DNA of 64,000 bases. Source: Methanobacterium_B sp963825335 (GTDB lineage: Archaea; Methanobacteriota; Methanobacteria; Methanobacteriales; Methanobacteriaceae). Every line of letters starts with the position of its first letter. Position 1 is the first letter of the stretch. Below, piece after piece: positions 45,125 through 54,050 of the stretch. The stretch is from NCBI GenBank assembly GCA_963825335.1, contig CAWGSP010000001.1, forward strand, positions 372,001 to 436,000, written 5' to 3'. The notes under the pieces were generated by a model. The model saw only the letters and a list, made by a program, of their open reading frames with translations. It was not told the origin of the DNA and searched no databases. A program made the position numbers and the translations under genes.

Positions 45125-45805
45125 TTGGCCAATATAGGAAAATCAAAACAAAAACTTTCACCTAAAAGTTTTTTAGATGAATTTTCCCGCAAAAAGGCAA
45201 TGTCCAATATTTTGAATTCAAACATCACAACTTCACAGTTAACAGATGCATTGAGAAACATCACCGGACAAAATGGAATTTTAGAAGGGTTAAAACCCGT
45301 CAAATCTTCCGTTAAAATTGTTGGAAAAGCTGTAACTGCTAAAACATCAGCCGATGATTGGGGAACAGCCATAAAAGCCATATATGCCGCAAAAAAGGGT
45401 GACATTATAGTTATTACTTGTGATAATGATGGTACTGCAGTATGGGGAGAATTGGCTTCGACAACTGCCCAAAAACGTGGAATAGTTGGAACAGTTATTT
45501 CGGGTGCTTGCAGAGACATTTCAGGGATCAAAAATTTGAATTACCCTGTATTTTCAAAGAACATAGTTCCCAATGCGGGAACTCCATTATTTGAAGGAAA
45601 AATTAATGTTCCTGTTACGTGTGGTTGTACACGTGTCAACCCAGGCGATCTAATAATGGGCGATGAATGTGGTGTGGTGTCTGTACCCCTCGAAATAACT
45701 GAAGAAGTCTTAAAAGAGGCATTTAACATACTCAACAATGAAGACAGAATATTAAGAAAGTTGGACGAAGGAATATCGTTCCTAGACATACTCGGAATCA
45801 AATAG
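45125..45805 (+). CDS. RraA/aldolase-like protein
   Basis: A 226-residue protein of the RraA family (formerly called demethylmenaquinone methyltransferase). The core domain has SQLTDALRN near residue 37, DIIVITCDNDGTAVWGELAS with a conserved Gly-Glu-Leu, then VISGACRDISGIKNLNYPVF, and the end GDLIMGDECGVVSVP. Family members act as class II aldolases on oxaloacetate-type substrates or as RNase E inhibitors; archaea have no RNase E of that kind, so an aldolase-type role is more likely. Start is TTG; it follows DUF211 directly. Confidence 0.88.
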   Translation: MANIGKSKQKLSPKSFLDEFSRKKAMSNILNSNITTSQLTDALRNITGQNGILEGLKPVKSSVKIVGKAVTAKTSADDWGTAIKAIYAAKKGDIIVITCDNDGTAVWGELASTTAQKRGIVGTVISGACRDISGIKNLNYPVFSKNIVPNAGTPLFEGKINVPVTCGCTRVNPGDLIMGDECGVVSVPLEITEEVLKEAFNILNNEDRILRKLDEGISFLDILGIK

Positions 45806-45897
45806 GCCGAATCGAATGCAATTTATTGGTTCGATTACATTGTTCCATTAAGAGTTAATAGATAAATAGATATATAAAACAAACTATATTTTTTAAA

Positions 45898-46956
45898 ATG
45901 GAAACAACTTCTGATTTCATTCATAGTCATAAATGGGAACTGGTAATTACAATATTAATAGGCGCATTCATAATTTTTATTATATCCTTTGCAATTGGAT
46001 TACAGGATATATTAGATGTTTTAAGTAGGGCCAACATCAAAATTATTGTAGTAGCATTGTTGTTGGAAATTTTGATCATAGCACTATGGACCGAACGATG
46101 GTCCCTTATTTTGAAGGTTATTGACAAATCTCCAGGATTGAAAACACTATTTGTAATGATGTTTACCAGTTTATTTGGAAACAACATAACACCGGGAGCA
46201 GCTGGCGGAGAACCGATGCGAGCTTATCTTCTGAGTAAGTTTGAAGACATCTCATTCGATCTGGCTTTTGTATCTGCAAGTGCAGACAGGGTATTTGAAT
46301 TTTTCCCATTTGTTCTTGTCTCAGCATTTGCAATATATATGATATCTACATGGCATCTCGAATTCTGGAGTGCTATATTGATAAGTGCACTCATAATCAT
46401 TACTATGGGGTTCTTCGGTATTTTGATATATGTAGGTGTGAAAAGAGAAATAGCAGAACGACTAATACTCAAATTGGCCAAATCTTTATTCCCTTTCGCC
46501 AAAAAAATTACGAAAAAGGAAGTGAGTCTTCACTACGTCAACGAACAAATAGTTTTCTACGTGGACAGATTTTCTACAGGATTTGCAACGGTTCTTCAAG
46601 ACCATAAAATGTTCACTCTAGGGCTTATAATTTCTTTCACGATGTGGGGAACAGATATGTTTAGGATGTATCTCTGTTTTGTTGCAATTGGATATCATCC
46701 ACCAATAGTGCCAATGATAATAATATACACCATTGGTATCTTAGTGACTATCCTTCCTACAATACCCGGTGCTTTAGGCCTGCGTGAAATCATAATGGTT
46801 GGCCTCTTCCTAGTTGTAGGAGTTCCAAGTGATGTGGTGATAGCAGCAAGCTTAATTGACCGCCTTGTAAGTTATTTGATGCCAACCATGGTCGGGGTTG
46901 CAACCACTGTTTACTATGGTAAACTATTGAAAACATTGGATACCGATGCAACGTGA
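45898..46956 (+). CDS. UPF0104 / lysylphosphatidylglycerol-synthase-type membrane protein
   Basis: A 352-residue integral membrane protein with about eight segments. The family block is TSLFGNNITPGAAGGEPMRAYLLSK near residue 88, and TIPGALGLREIIMVGLFL is near 297. Members include AglD/AglR-type proteins linked to dolichol-phosphate handling in archaeal glycosylation, so a flippase-like role in envelope sugar transfer is reasonable but not shown. The start ATG has no clear ribosome site and may be close to the transcript start. It follows RraA by 92 bases. Confidence 0.85.
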   Translation: METTSDFIHSHKWELVITILIGAFIIFIISFAIGLQDILDVLSRANIKIIVVALLLEILIIALWTERWSLILKVIDKSPGLKTLFVMMFTSLFGNNITPGAAGGEPMRAYLLSKFEDISFDLAFVSASADRVFEFFPFVLVSAFAIYMISTWHLEFWSAILISALIIITMGFFGILIYVGVKREIAERLILKLAKSLFPFAKKITKKEVSLHYVNEQIVFYVDRFSTGFATVLQDHKMFTLGLIISFTMWGTDMFRMYLCFVAIGYHPPIVPMIIIYTIGILVTILPTIPGALGLREIIMVGLFLVVGVPSDVVIAASLIDRLVSYLMPTMVGVATTVYYGKLLKTLDTDAT

Positions 46957-47002
46957 AAAAACATTAATAGATTGATTAAAATTTTTTTTAATATAAAACT
47001 AT

Positions 47003-47017
47003 CGAAAGCTATAAATA
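47003..47017 (+). promoter_or_regulatory. BRE/TATA promoter of the gar1-tfb unit
   Basis: The BRE-like cgaaag (47003-47008) is followed by tataaata at 47010-47017. Two actagt half-sites at 47017-47022 and 47032-47037 form an inverted arrangement right after the TATA box, and a second TATA-like run is near 47041-47048. The layout could allow feedback control of transcription factor B. Confidence 0.6.
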
Positions 47018-47072
47018 CTAGTCATAACGAGACTAGTTATTATATAAAACTTTCGGTTTGAGGGCACTAACT

Positions 47073-47348
47073 ATGAAACTACTGGGCAAAATATCACATA
47101 TCTCCAACAGAAACAGAGTAATATTAAAATCAGATCAAACCCCAGGTTTTGGTCTACCTGTTTTTACCGAAAATAATAAAAAATTTGGCACAATTTATGA
47201 TGTATTTGGTCCTACTAAATCCCAATACATATCGGTAAAAGTTTTTGCTAAAAACTCTAAAAATCTTGAAAAACAAATAGGAAACACTCTATACATTCCC
47301 TCAAAAAAGATTGAAAAACGGGGGCGAAGGAAACGACGGAAGAGTTAA
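47073..47348 (+). CDS. gar1: H/ACA RNA-protein component Gar1
   Basis: Gar1 is the core protein of archaeal H/ACA ribonucleoproteins that guide pseudouridine formation in rRNA. The protein of about 91 residues has a small beta-barrel core with KLLGKISHISNRNRVILKS, GLPVFTENNKKFGTIYDVFGP and YISVKVFAKNSK, and a basic tail (KKIEKRGRRKRRKS). The ATG at 47073 follows GAGGG; starts further upstream are less likely. The gene for TFB begins 59 bases after its stop, a conserved pairing in Methanobacteriales. Confidence 0.9.
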   Translation: MKLLGKISHISNRNRVILKSDQTPGFGLPVFTENNKKFGTIYDVFGPTKSQYISVKVFAKNSKNLEKQIGNTLYIPSKKIEKRGRRKRRKS

Positions 47349-47407
47349 AAGAGGAAGTAGTACTAGAAACTAATGATATAGACCCAGATGTTTCAGAAAA
47401 GGAACAG

Positions 47408-48343
47408 ATGAAACAGGATGTTTCAGAAATTGAAAAAATCGAAACAAAATGTCCGGAGTGTGGTTCTGACAAACTCATAAACGATCATGAACGTGGCGAA
47501 ATTGTTTGCGGGGCTTGTGGACTTGTAATAGACGACAGTATCATGGACATGGGTCCAGAATGGAGGGCCTTCGATCATGAACAGCGTGATAAAAGGACAA
47601 GGGTGGGAGCACCAATAACCTACACCATTCACGACAAAGGACTCTCCACCATGATCGACTGGAGAAATAAGGACATATACGGTCGTGACATTCCCGCAAG
47701 AAACCGTGCGCAGTGGTACAGGCTCAGAAAATGGCAGAGGAAAATCAGAATATCTGGTGCTACAGAAAGAAACCTAGCATTCGCACTGAGTGAACTCGAC
47801 CGGGACTCATCAAGACTAGGACTCCCTAGAAGTGTCAGGGAAGCAGCGTCAGTAGTTTATAGAAATGCTGTAGAAAACAAACTGATAAGAGGACGAAGCA
47901 TCGAAGGTGTGGTTGCAGCCTCACTTTATGCAGCATGCAGACGATGCAATGTTCCAAGGACTCTAGATGAAATTGCAGAAGTTTCAAGGGTAAGTAAAAA
48001 AGAAGTTGGAAGGACTTACAGATTCCTTACGCGAGAATTAAACATCAAATTACCACCCACATCTCCAGTCGACTATGTACCAAGATTTGCAAGTGAATTA
48101 AGCTTATCTGGTGAAGTACAGTCAAAAGCTATCGAAATCATCGAAAAAGCCATGGAAAAGGGACTCACATCAGGGAGAGGGCCTACAGGTGTTGCAGCAG
48201 CAGCACTTTACATAGCATCTGTTCTCTTAGGTGAAAGAAAAACTCAAAGGGATGTAGCAGATATTGCGGGTGTAACAGAGGTAACTATACGTAACAGATA
48301 TAAAGAACTCACCGAACAGCTCGATATGGGTGTAACTTTATAA
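47408..48343 (+). CDS. tfb: Transcription initiation factor TFB
   Basis: Archaeal TFIIB, 311 residues, which bridges TBP-promoter DNA and RNA polymerase. An N-terminal zinc ribbon holds CPEC at residues 17-20 and CGAC at about 35-38. The B-reader region has DMGPEWRAFDHEQRDKRTRVG, and two cyclin-like repeats follow, with RSIEGVVAASLYAACRR and TGVAAAALYIASVLLG as helices of each. The ATG at 47408 has AAGGA four to five bases upstream. In-frame codons extend 26 positions upstream without a canonical start. The end LDMGVTL is family-typical. Confidence 0.96.
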   Translation: MKQDVSEIEKIETKCPECGSDKLINDHERGEIVCGACGLVIDDSIMDMGPEWRAFDHEQRDKRTRVGAPITYTIHDKGLSTMIDWRNKDIYGRDIPARNRAQWYRLRKWQRKIRISGATERNLAFALSELDRDSSRLGLPRSVREAASVVYRNAVENKLIRGRSIEGVVAASLYAACRRCNVPRTLDEIAEVSRVSKKEVGRTYRFLTRELNIKLPPTSPVDYVPRFASELSLSGEVQSKAIEIIEKAMEKGLTSGRGPTGVAAAALYIASVLLGERKTQRDVADIAGVTEVTIRNRYKELTEQLDMGVTL

Positions 48344-48399
48344 GTCAAATCTAAATTTAATTTTTTTGGAAAAACAACCATAAAATTAGTAGGTCTAGT

Positions 48400-48882
48400 A
48401 TGATTACAAAAAAGAATCAATTATTCGGTATTATTTCAATTATACTTGGCTTGCTAATAATCATATTTCCTTTAGAAGGTAATTATCAGACTAATATTCT
48501 AGCGGGTTTTGGAATAATAGTATTTGGGATATGGCTTCTGTTATGGAGCAATGTATCATATAGTTACTCCCCACTTAAAAGCATAATATATCTTATATTA
48601 GGTGTTTTGGGAATAGTTATCGGAGTGGGATTGTTTGGATACACTGGAGGACTAAGCTTTTTATCAAGTTACTGGTTTTACCTTGTTGGTATTTTTCTGG
48701 TATTCACCGGGATAATTGTTTTTGTAACCGGAAAAAATACCCCTCAAACATTAAACGGAATATTAGGAGTAATACTAGGATTCACTTATGTAATTTTAGC
48801 TTCTTATGCTTGGAATCCATTTTCATTAGCCACCATAATTGGGATTTGGATGATAATAACTGGATTAATAGAATTTTATTAG
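48400..48882 (+). CDS. DUF308-type (HdeD-like) membrane protein
   Basis: A 160-residue membrane protein with five or six hydrophobic segments and Gly-rich helix pairs such as FGIISIILGLLIIIFP and ILGVLGIVIGVGLFGY. It matches the DUF308/HdeD family, whose bacterial members respond to acid and other stress, but function here is unknown. The repeated internal pattern (GILGVILGFTYVIL after IYLILGVLGIVIGV) suggests duplication of a two-helix unit. It begins 57 bases after tfb and may have its own promoter. Confidence 0.8.
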   Translation: MITKKNQLFGIISIILGLLIIIFPLEGNYQTNILAGFGIIVFGIWLLLWSNVSYSYSPLKSIIYLILGVLGIVIGVGLFGYTGGLSFLSSYWFYLVGIFLVFTGIIVFVTGKNTPQTLNGILGVILGFTYVILASYAWNPFSLATIIGIWMIITGLIEFY

Positions 48883-48941
48883 ATATGGATCTTAATTGTG
48901 TTGGAATATAAAAAAAGAGAAAAATAATTTGCCAAATGCAA

Positions 48942-49142
48942 TTATAATCCTAGTTTACTCTTCAATGTCACGTATAAAAATATCAATACGAATATTATGA
49001 ATACTACATAAAGATATCTTCTTGATTTTGCAATCTTCCTCTGATTTTCCATGTATACCTCTTCACATTTTGGTGAACAAGTTTTTTCTGATAAAGGCAT
49101 GGGTTTTTGGCATACTGGGCAATGTTTGTGTTGATCTGTCAT
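48942..49142 (-). CDS. DUF2116 zinc-ribbon single-pass membrane protein
   Basis: A 66-residue protein. A zinc ribbon at the N-terminus has CPVC (residues 8-11) and CSPKC (22-26), followed by a basic linker and one membrane helix (YLYVVFIIFVLIFLYV). DUF2116 proteins with this layout are frequent in methanogens; the role is unknown. AGAGGTTC precedes the ATG. It lies 50 bases downstream of the UMP kinase gene on the same strand, so both may be one transcript. Confidence 0.85.
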   Translation of the reverse strand: MTDQHKHCPVCQKPMPLSEKTCSPKCEEVYMENQRKIAKSRRYLYVVFIIFVLIFLYVTLKSKLGL

Positions 49143-49191
49143 TTTGAACCTCTTTAATATTTTATTTAAGCAATATAAATTTTTTTTATTT

Positions 49192-49869
49192 TTAGTTATC
49201 CGGAATAATGATGGTACCTATTTTGTCTTTACCAGCCATTTTAATATTTCGGGCATCGCTACCATTCAATATTACGGTTTTTATATTTGATCTTTTAATT
49301 ATCTGAATAGCAGTCATATCAAAAAATTCATAAGTTCCTGCTTTTATATCCTTTGTTGCCATCAATTCCATCATCTTTGACGGTTTAACCTCGTCGTACT
49401 TGGTTGCATCGGGATATTTATTAGGATCCTTATCATACAAACCATCAACAGATGTTGCATTTATAAGAAGTTCCGCTCCCACAAATTCTGCAAGGATACT
49501 CCCTACTGCATCTGTACTGTGTGCAGGTTCTGTTCCGCCCATGACTACTATTTTTCCAGAACTGGCAAATTGCAGTGCTTGTCTAAAGTTTTGTGGTACT
49601 TCGGGATATGCATCATTTTTAAGAGCCGCTATTAGTAGCTTAGCATTTAGCCGAGTTACTTCTATTCCTATGTCATCGCACATAGCCTCAGAAACTTCAA
49701 GACTCCGTGCAATATCAATATATTCACGGGCTGTCTTTCCGCCGCCTACAACTACCAATATTTCATTCTCTTCAGCCATATCCTTCAGAACATTAGCATA
49801 ATCTTTGAATTGTTTGTGACCATTATTATTGGCTATAATTGATCCGCCTATTGTAACAACTATCTTCAT
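49192..49869 (-). CDS. pyrH: UMP kinase
   Basis: A 225-residue amino acid kinase fold enzyme that makes UDP from UMP. Motifs are VTIGGSIIANN at the start, ILVVVGGGKTAREYID near residue 36, VVMGGTEPAHSTDAVGSILAE near 106 and INATSVDGLYDKDPNKYP near 135 as the base and phosphate loops. Length matches archaeal PyrH. GGTGATGAGATG-type ribosome site precedes the ATG. UDP is needed for nucleotide sugars and RNA. The transcript reads away from prf1. Confidence 0.94.
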   Translation of the reverse strand: MKIVVTIGGSIIANNNGHKQFKDYANVLKDMAEENEILVVVGGGKTAREYIDIARSLEVSEAMCDDIGIEVTRLNAKLLIAALKNDAYPEVPQNFRQALQFASSGKIVVMGGTEPAHSTDAVGSILAEFVGAELLINATSVDGLYDKDPNKYPDATKYDEVKPSKMMELMATKDIKAGTYEFFDMTAIQIIKRSNIKTVILNGSDARNIKMAGKDKIGTIIIPDN

Positions 49870-50055
49870 CTCATCACCATCATCGATATTAAATTTAATA
49901 TAATAAATAGTTTAGACAGATATAACATAAGTAAGTTGGAGTAGTTTATAAATATCATTTCAAATAATTGTTTAATAAGTCTATTTTGGGTTTATAAATT
50001 ATTATAATTTTGAATAATAAAGTAGAGCTAATCTACATTCATAGGAGTGAAATAA

Positions 50056-51285
50056 GTGAGTGACGTATCATCAAAAGAACTGTACGAAGTAAAAAGAACC
50101 CTTAAAGAACTTTCAAGTAAAAAGGGGAGAGGTACAGAACTGGTAACTGTTTACATTCCGCCTGACCGTCAGATAAGTGACGTTGTGAAACATATGCGTG
50201 AAGAATTGAGTCAGAGTGCTAACATCAAGAGCAAACAGACTAAAAAGAATGTTCAGTCTGCTATTGAAGTCATAATGCAGAGAATGAAACTGTTTCCACG
50301 CGCACCTGAACGGGGTCTTGTACTCTTTGTAGGAATGATACCAAAAGGCGGACCTGGAACTGAAAAAATGGAAACATACATGTTTGAACCTCCAGAACCA
50401 GTTCAGACGTATATATATCATTGCGATTCCACCTTCTTTCTCAAGCCTCTCCAAGAGATCATCGAGGATAAAGATGTATATGGGCTTGCTGTTATAGACC
50501 GTAAAGAAGCCACCATTGCAGTACTCAAAGGAAAAAGAATTGATATAATTAAAAATCTGACGAGTGGTGTGCCTGGTAAACATAAAGCAGGAGGGCAATC
50601 ACAAAGAAGATTTGATCGATTGATAGATCTCGCTGCACATGAATTCTTGAAAAGAATAGGTAACCACATGAACGAAGCATTCTTAGACCTCCCAGATCTT
50701 AAGGGAGTGATCATCGGCGGTCCAGGACATACAAAGGAAGAGTTTGTTGAGGGAGATTATCTTCACCATGAAATTAAAAACAAGTTAATAACAACCGTTG
50801 ATACATCATATACTGGTGAATTTGGTATCAGGGAAGTGATGGAAAAATCAATGGATGTACTGACAGAAATCGATGTAATGAGAGAAAAAAAACTTATGCA
50901 AAGATTTTTAGTCGAATTGATCGATGATGAAGGGCTCGCATCTTATGGTGAGGCAGAAGTAAGGCGTAACTTACAAAATGGTGCCGTTGAAATACTCCTA
51001 TTATCTGAAGATTTGAAATCAAAGAGGGTTAATTACGAGTGTCAAACTTGCGGACAAACTAAAGAAAAAACCATTAAAAACGATGCAGCCATCAAGGATA
51101 AAACATGTCCAAATTGTAATGAAAAGATGAAAGTCGGCGATACAGAAGATGTTATAGATGACTTTGTTGCACTCGCAGAAGAAGTTGGATCAGAAGTTGA
51201 ATTAGTATCAACTGAAACTGAAGAGGGAATGCAACTGTTGAAAGCGTTTGGTGGAATAGGGGCCATATTAAGATACAGTGTTTAA
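50056..51285 (+). CDS. prf1: Peptide chain release factor aRF1
   Basis: Archaeal release factor, 409 residues, which recognises all three stop codons and frees the peptide. The GGQ loop appears as HKAGGQSQRRF near residue 177; the N-terminal domain holds TELVTVYIPPDRQISDV and the stop-codon recognition region NIKSKQTKKNVQSAI; the C-terminal domain has a minidomain with CQTC and CPNC (about residues 328-360). The start is GTG at 50056 with AGGAGTGA upstream. A TATA-like ttataaatta lies near 49992-50001. Confidence 0.96.
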   Translation: MSDVSSKELYEVKRTLKELSSKKGRGTELVTVYIPPDRQISDVVKHMREELSQSANIKSKQTKKNVQSAIEVIMQRMKLFPRAPERGLVLFVGMIPKGGPGTEKMETYMFEPPEPVQTYIYHCDSTFFLKPLQEIIEDKDVYGLAVIDRKEATIAVLKGKRIDIIKNLTSGVPGKHKAGGQSQRRFDRLIDLAAHEFLKRIGNHMNEAFLDLPDLKGVIIGGPGHTKEEFVEGDYLHHEIKNKLITTVDTSYTGEFGIREVMEKSMDVLTEIDVMREKKLMQRFLVELIDDEGLASYGEAEVRRNLQNGAVEILLLSEDLKSKRVNYECQTCGQTKEKTIKNDAAIKDKTCPNCNEKMKVGDTEDVIDDFVALAEEVGSEVELVSTETEEGMQLLKAFGGIGAILRYSV

Positions 51286-51359
51286 TCATCAATTTATTAT
51301 TTTTTCCAAAAAAAAGTCTACAGTAGAAAATCTCATCAAAAAAAAGATAATTAAGTAAC

Positions 51360-51962
51360 TTATCCCAGTCTGCTCACCCTTATCAAAGATTCTACTGGCA
51401 CATTTTCGACTTCAGGAATACCTTTCTTGTCAATAAGAACAACAACGGCTAGGGGTATTGCGCCAACGTCTTTGAAAACTTTTGCAGCTTCACCAATGGT
51501 TCTTCCGCTCGTTATGACATCATCAACAATCACAACAGTGCGTCCTTCTATGGTTGCAAAGTTACTGCTGATTGCTCCCCTTGCATCCTCCTCCATCTTT
51601 CTATGTTTTATTGGATGGAAAACAGAAATGTCTGCACCCAGTATCTCCGCCATCATAGTTGCAAATGGTATACCGCTGACAGTTATACCCACTATAACTT
51701 CCGGATCACCATATTTGAGGGCCATATCTGCCATAGCTGCAGAAACATACTTCATTCGTATTGAACTTCCACCCAGACTATTCCAGTTTATGGCAAAGTC
51801 AATTGGTGCTTTTTCTGACTTATCTTGATTCCTACTATCCTTTCCCTGTAGTATAAGCCATCTTGCCGTATCTTTTGATACATTTAGTTCGTCAGCAATT
51901 TCACCAGTAGTAAAACCTCTATTCCTAAGCTCAAATGCTTTTTTAATGAGTTTCTCATTCAT
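51360..51962 (-). CDS. gfcR: GfcR-like regulator with PRTase domain
   Basis: A 200-residue orotate phosphoribosyltransferase-like protein. The N-terminal 40 residues hold a helix-turn-helix (TTGEIADELNVSKDTARWLI), and the rest is a phosphoribosyltransferase fold with the PRPP motif VVIVDDVITSGRTIGEA near residue 130. In haloarchaea such GfcR proteins regulate sugar metabolism genes; enzymatic PyrE activity is unlikely with a DNA-binding head. The gene is the last of a minus-strand series, 12 bases after the Gfo/Idh gene. Confidence 0.82.
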   Translation of the reverse strand: MNEKLIKKAFELRNRGFTTGEIADELNVSKDTARWLILQGKDSRNQDKSEKAPIDFAINWNSLGGSSIRMKYVSAAMADMALKYGDPEVIVGITVSGIPFATMMAEILGADISVFHPIKHRKMEEDARGAISSNFATIEGRTVVIVDDVITSGRTIGEAAKVFKDVGAIPLAVVVLIDKKGIPEVENVPVESLIRVSRLG

Positions 51963-51974
51963 GGATTACACATC

Positions 51975-52928
51975 CTAACACTCATTCATATTTACAGGAG
52001 TCAATTTTTTTGCAGATTTCATAGCTGCAAGCACAACTTTTAAGGCGTGAATACCATCTTCCCCTGTTATTTTGGGTTCTTCATCATTTATAACGGATGA
52101 TAAGAAAGATTTAAGTTCCTCTTTAAGCGGTTCTTTATGTTCTACATCAACCTTTTGAGCATTTTTTCCATGGACTTCCACTGTTTGATCTATGTAATCT
52201 ATGGAAATTATACCTTTAACACCAGTTATCTCTAGCTGCCTTTGTTTGTATGGAGTTAACCAGTTTGTTTCAAGTATGCCAACCACTCCATTCTCAAATT
52301 TCATCATTATTTCTGCGTGATCTTCATATTCACATTTTTCAAGTCTACTTCCCATGTTAGCATACACCTTGGAAGCGGGACTGTCTAATAAATAGAACAT
52401 GATATCAACTTCGTGAATAGCAAGATCAATTGCCACCCCAACATCCTTTATTCTAGGAGGAAATGGTCCAACTCTTTTAGCAGATGCAGAAACAAGTTCA
52501 CCAATAGCATTTTCATCCATAAGCCTTTTTGCTTCCATAACAGCCGGATTAAATCTTTCAACATGACCAGTTGCAAGTTTAACTCCTGCATCATGGGCTG
52601 CGTTTACCATATCCTTCGCTTCATCCAATGTAAAGGCAATGGGCTTTTCAACTAATACATGTTTTCCCTGTTCAATGGCACTCATCACAACATCATAATG
52701 GTATGTAGTTGGCACACAAACACTGACCACATCAATCTCGGGCATCTTCAGGATGTTGTCGTAGTCAACAAATCCAACTGTATTGAACTCCTTTGAAACC
52801 TCTGCTAGGGTTCCCTTCATAAGATCTGAAACAGCCATTAAATTAGCATTTTCAAGTTCAGAATAAACCCTTACATGGTTGTAACCCATGGCCCCTACAC
52901 CGACTACACCAACGTTAACCTTACTCAA
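51975..52928 (-). CDS. Gfo/Idh oxidoreductase, probable UDP-N-acetylglucosamine 3-dehydrogenase
   Basis: A 317-residue NAD-dependent sugar dehydrogenase. The Rossmann start is VNVGVVGVGAMGYNHVRVYSEL and the catalytic region has VEKPIAFTLDEAKDMV near residue 92 and DLAIHEVDIMFYLLDSPASK near residue 167. Methanogens use a related enzyme to make 3-amino sugars from UDP-GlcNAc for glycans, which fits GlmU in the same window, so this is the best guess for substrate. Its start codon overlaps the hemC stop by four bases (ATGA type), so the two are translationally coupled. Confidence 0.78.
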   Translation of the reverse strand: MSKVNVGVVGVGAMGYNHVRVYSELENANLMAVSDLMKGTLAEVSKEFNTVGFVDYDNILKMPEIDVVSVCVPTTYHYDVVMSAIEQGKHVLVEKPIAFTLDEAKDMVNAAHDAGVKLATGHVERFNPAVMEAKRLMDENAIGELVSASAKRVGPFPPRIKDVGVAIDLAIHEVDIMFYLLDSPASKVYANMGSRLEKCEYEDHAEIMMKFENGVVGILETNWLTPYKQRQLEITGVKGIISIDYIDQTVEVHGKNAQKVDVEHKEPLKEELKSFLSSVINDEEPKITGEDGIHALKVVLAAMKSAKKLTPVNMNEC

Positions 52929-53824
52929 ATATAATCCTCCATCATAACTTTTGCTACTTTCAAACCCAATTTTCTTGCTTCGTTTGGAGAACCTTCCAAA
53001 CTAACCTTTGAAAGTATTTTACCTTCTTTTGTAAGTAGTACAGCACATAGTTTCATTTTTTTCTCATTTATTTTCGCAGAAACACCTAGTGGCCACTGAC
53101 AACCAACACCTAACTCTTGAAGCACCATTTTTTCTGCAGTAGCTTCCTGAAATGAATTTGTGTGATTCAGCTTTTTAAGAATATCTATTTTATCATTATC
53201 GTGTCTAGCAACTACCGCAATTGCACCCTGACCTGCTGCAGGTGTAAAATATTCAATTGAGAATTTCTGCTTGATATGTTCAGATAGACCTAGTCTATTC
53301 AATCCTGCCTCAGCCATTATGGTTGCATCGTAATTTCCACTCAATACTTTATTTATTCTTGTATCTATATTTCCTCTTATTGGTTTTATATTAAATTCTT
53401 TTTCATGAAAGTTACAAAAAGCTTCCCTTCTAATACTGCTGGTGCCCATTATTGCACCCTTTGGGAGTTCTTCCCATGCATAATTTGACACTAAAACTTC
53501 GTTCGGAGACTCGCGCTTAGGAATGGCAACTATCTCAAGGTCGCCCTCTAGTTCTGTGGGCAAATCTTTCAGGCTATGAACTGCAAAATCTACATCTCCA
53601 TTCAAAACTGCGTTGTCGAGCTCCCTTGTGAATATCCCCTTAGCGTCTATGTTGTAAAGTTGAGAATTCTGGATTTTATCCCCTGTTGTTTTGATTATAT
53701 CCATATCTATTTGTTCATGGGTTAATTTGGATAAAGCACTAATTATACTCTTTGTTTGGACAGTTGCAAGACTGCTTCCCCTTGTGCCAACTTTCAGAAA
53801 ATCATCTCCAGTAGAAAAATTCAT
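52925..53824 (-). CDS. hemC: Porphobilinogen deaminase
   Basis: HemC links four porphobilinogen units into hydroxymethylbilane, the route to sirohydrochlorin, F430, cobamides and siroheme. The 299-residue protein has VGTRGSSLATVQTKSI at the start, then SLKDLPTE near residue 83, the dipyrromethane-binding GVGCQWPLGVSA with the cofactor Cys near 237, and GTSSIRREAF near residue 125. All are diagnostic. It overlaps the Gfo/Idh gene downstream. Upstream gene is the CfbE-like ligase 226 bases away; both serve tetrapyrroles. Confidence 0.96.
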   Translation of the reverse strand: MNFSTGDDFLKVGTRGSSLATVQTKSIISALSKLTHEQIDMDIIKTTGDKIQNSQLYNIDAKGIFTRELDNAVLNGDVDFAVHSLKDLPTELEGDLEIVAIPKRESPNEVLVSNYAWEELPKGAIMGTSSIRREAFCNFHEKEFNIKPIRGNIDTRINKVLSGNYDATIMAEAGLNRLGLSEHIKQKFSIEYFTPAAGQGAIAVVARHDNDKIDILKKLNHTNSFQEATAEKMVLQELGVGCQWPLGVSAKINEKKMKLCAVLLTKEGKILSKVSLEGSPNEARKLGLKVAKVMMEDYI

Positions 53825-54050
53825 TAAAATTCCATTTAGTTTAAACTTTATTTTAAATTATATTCACAGAATATTTTCAATTCAAAACTTTTCTATTCCT
53901 ACGAAAAGTTCTTTAAATTAAAGATAAAAAGTGTTCAGCATTATCTCAAATTTTGTGATCTTTATTAATGAATTTCATTAAAACTCCTAGTGAATGATTC
54001 TTGTATGATCGCTAATAAATGTTCCCATGAATGTTTTGCTGTGCTTCATA

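Noticed and set aside
47330..47407. In-frame extension of tfb upstream of its ATG
   Set aside because: About 26 open codons exist but contain no canonical start, and the ATG at 47408 has a ribosome site and gives the usual protein length.
50113..50598. Reverse frame of 161 codons inside prf1
   Set aside because: Antisense shadow of the conserved aRF1 gene.
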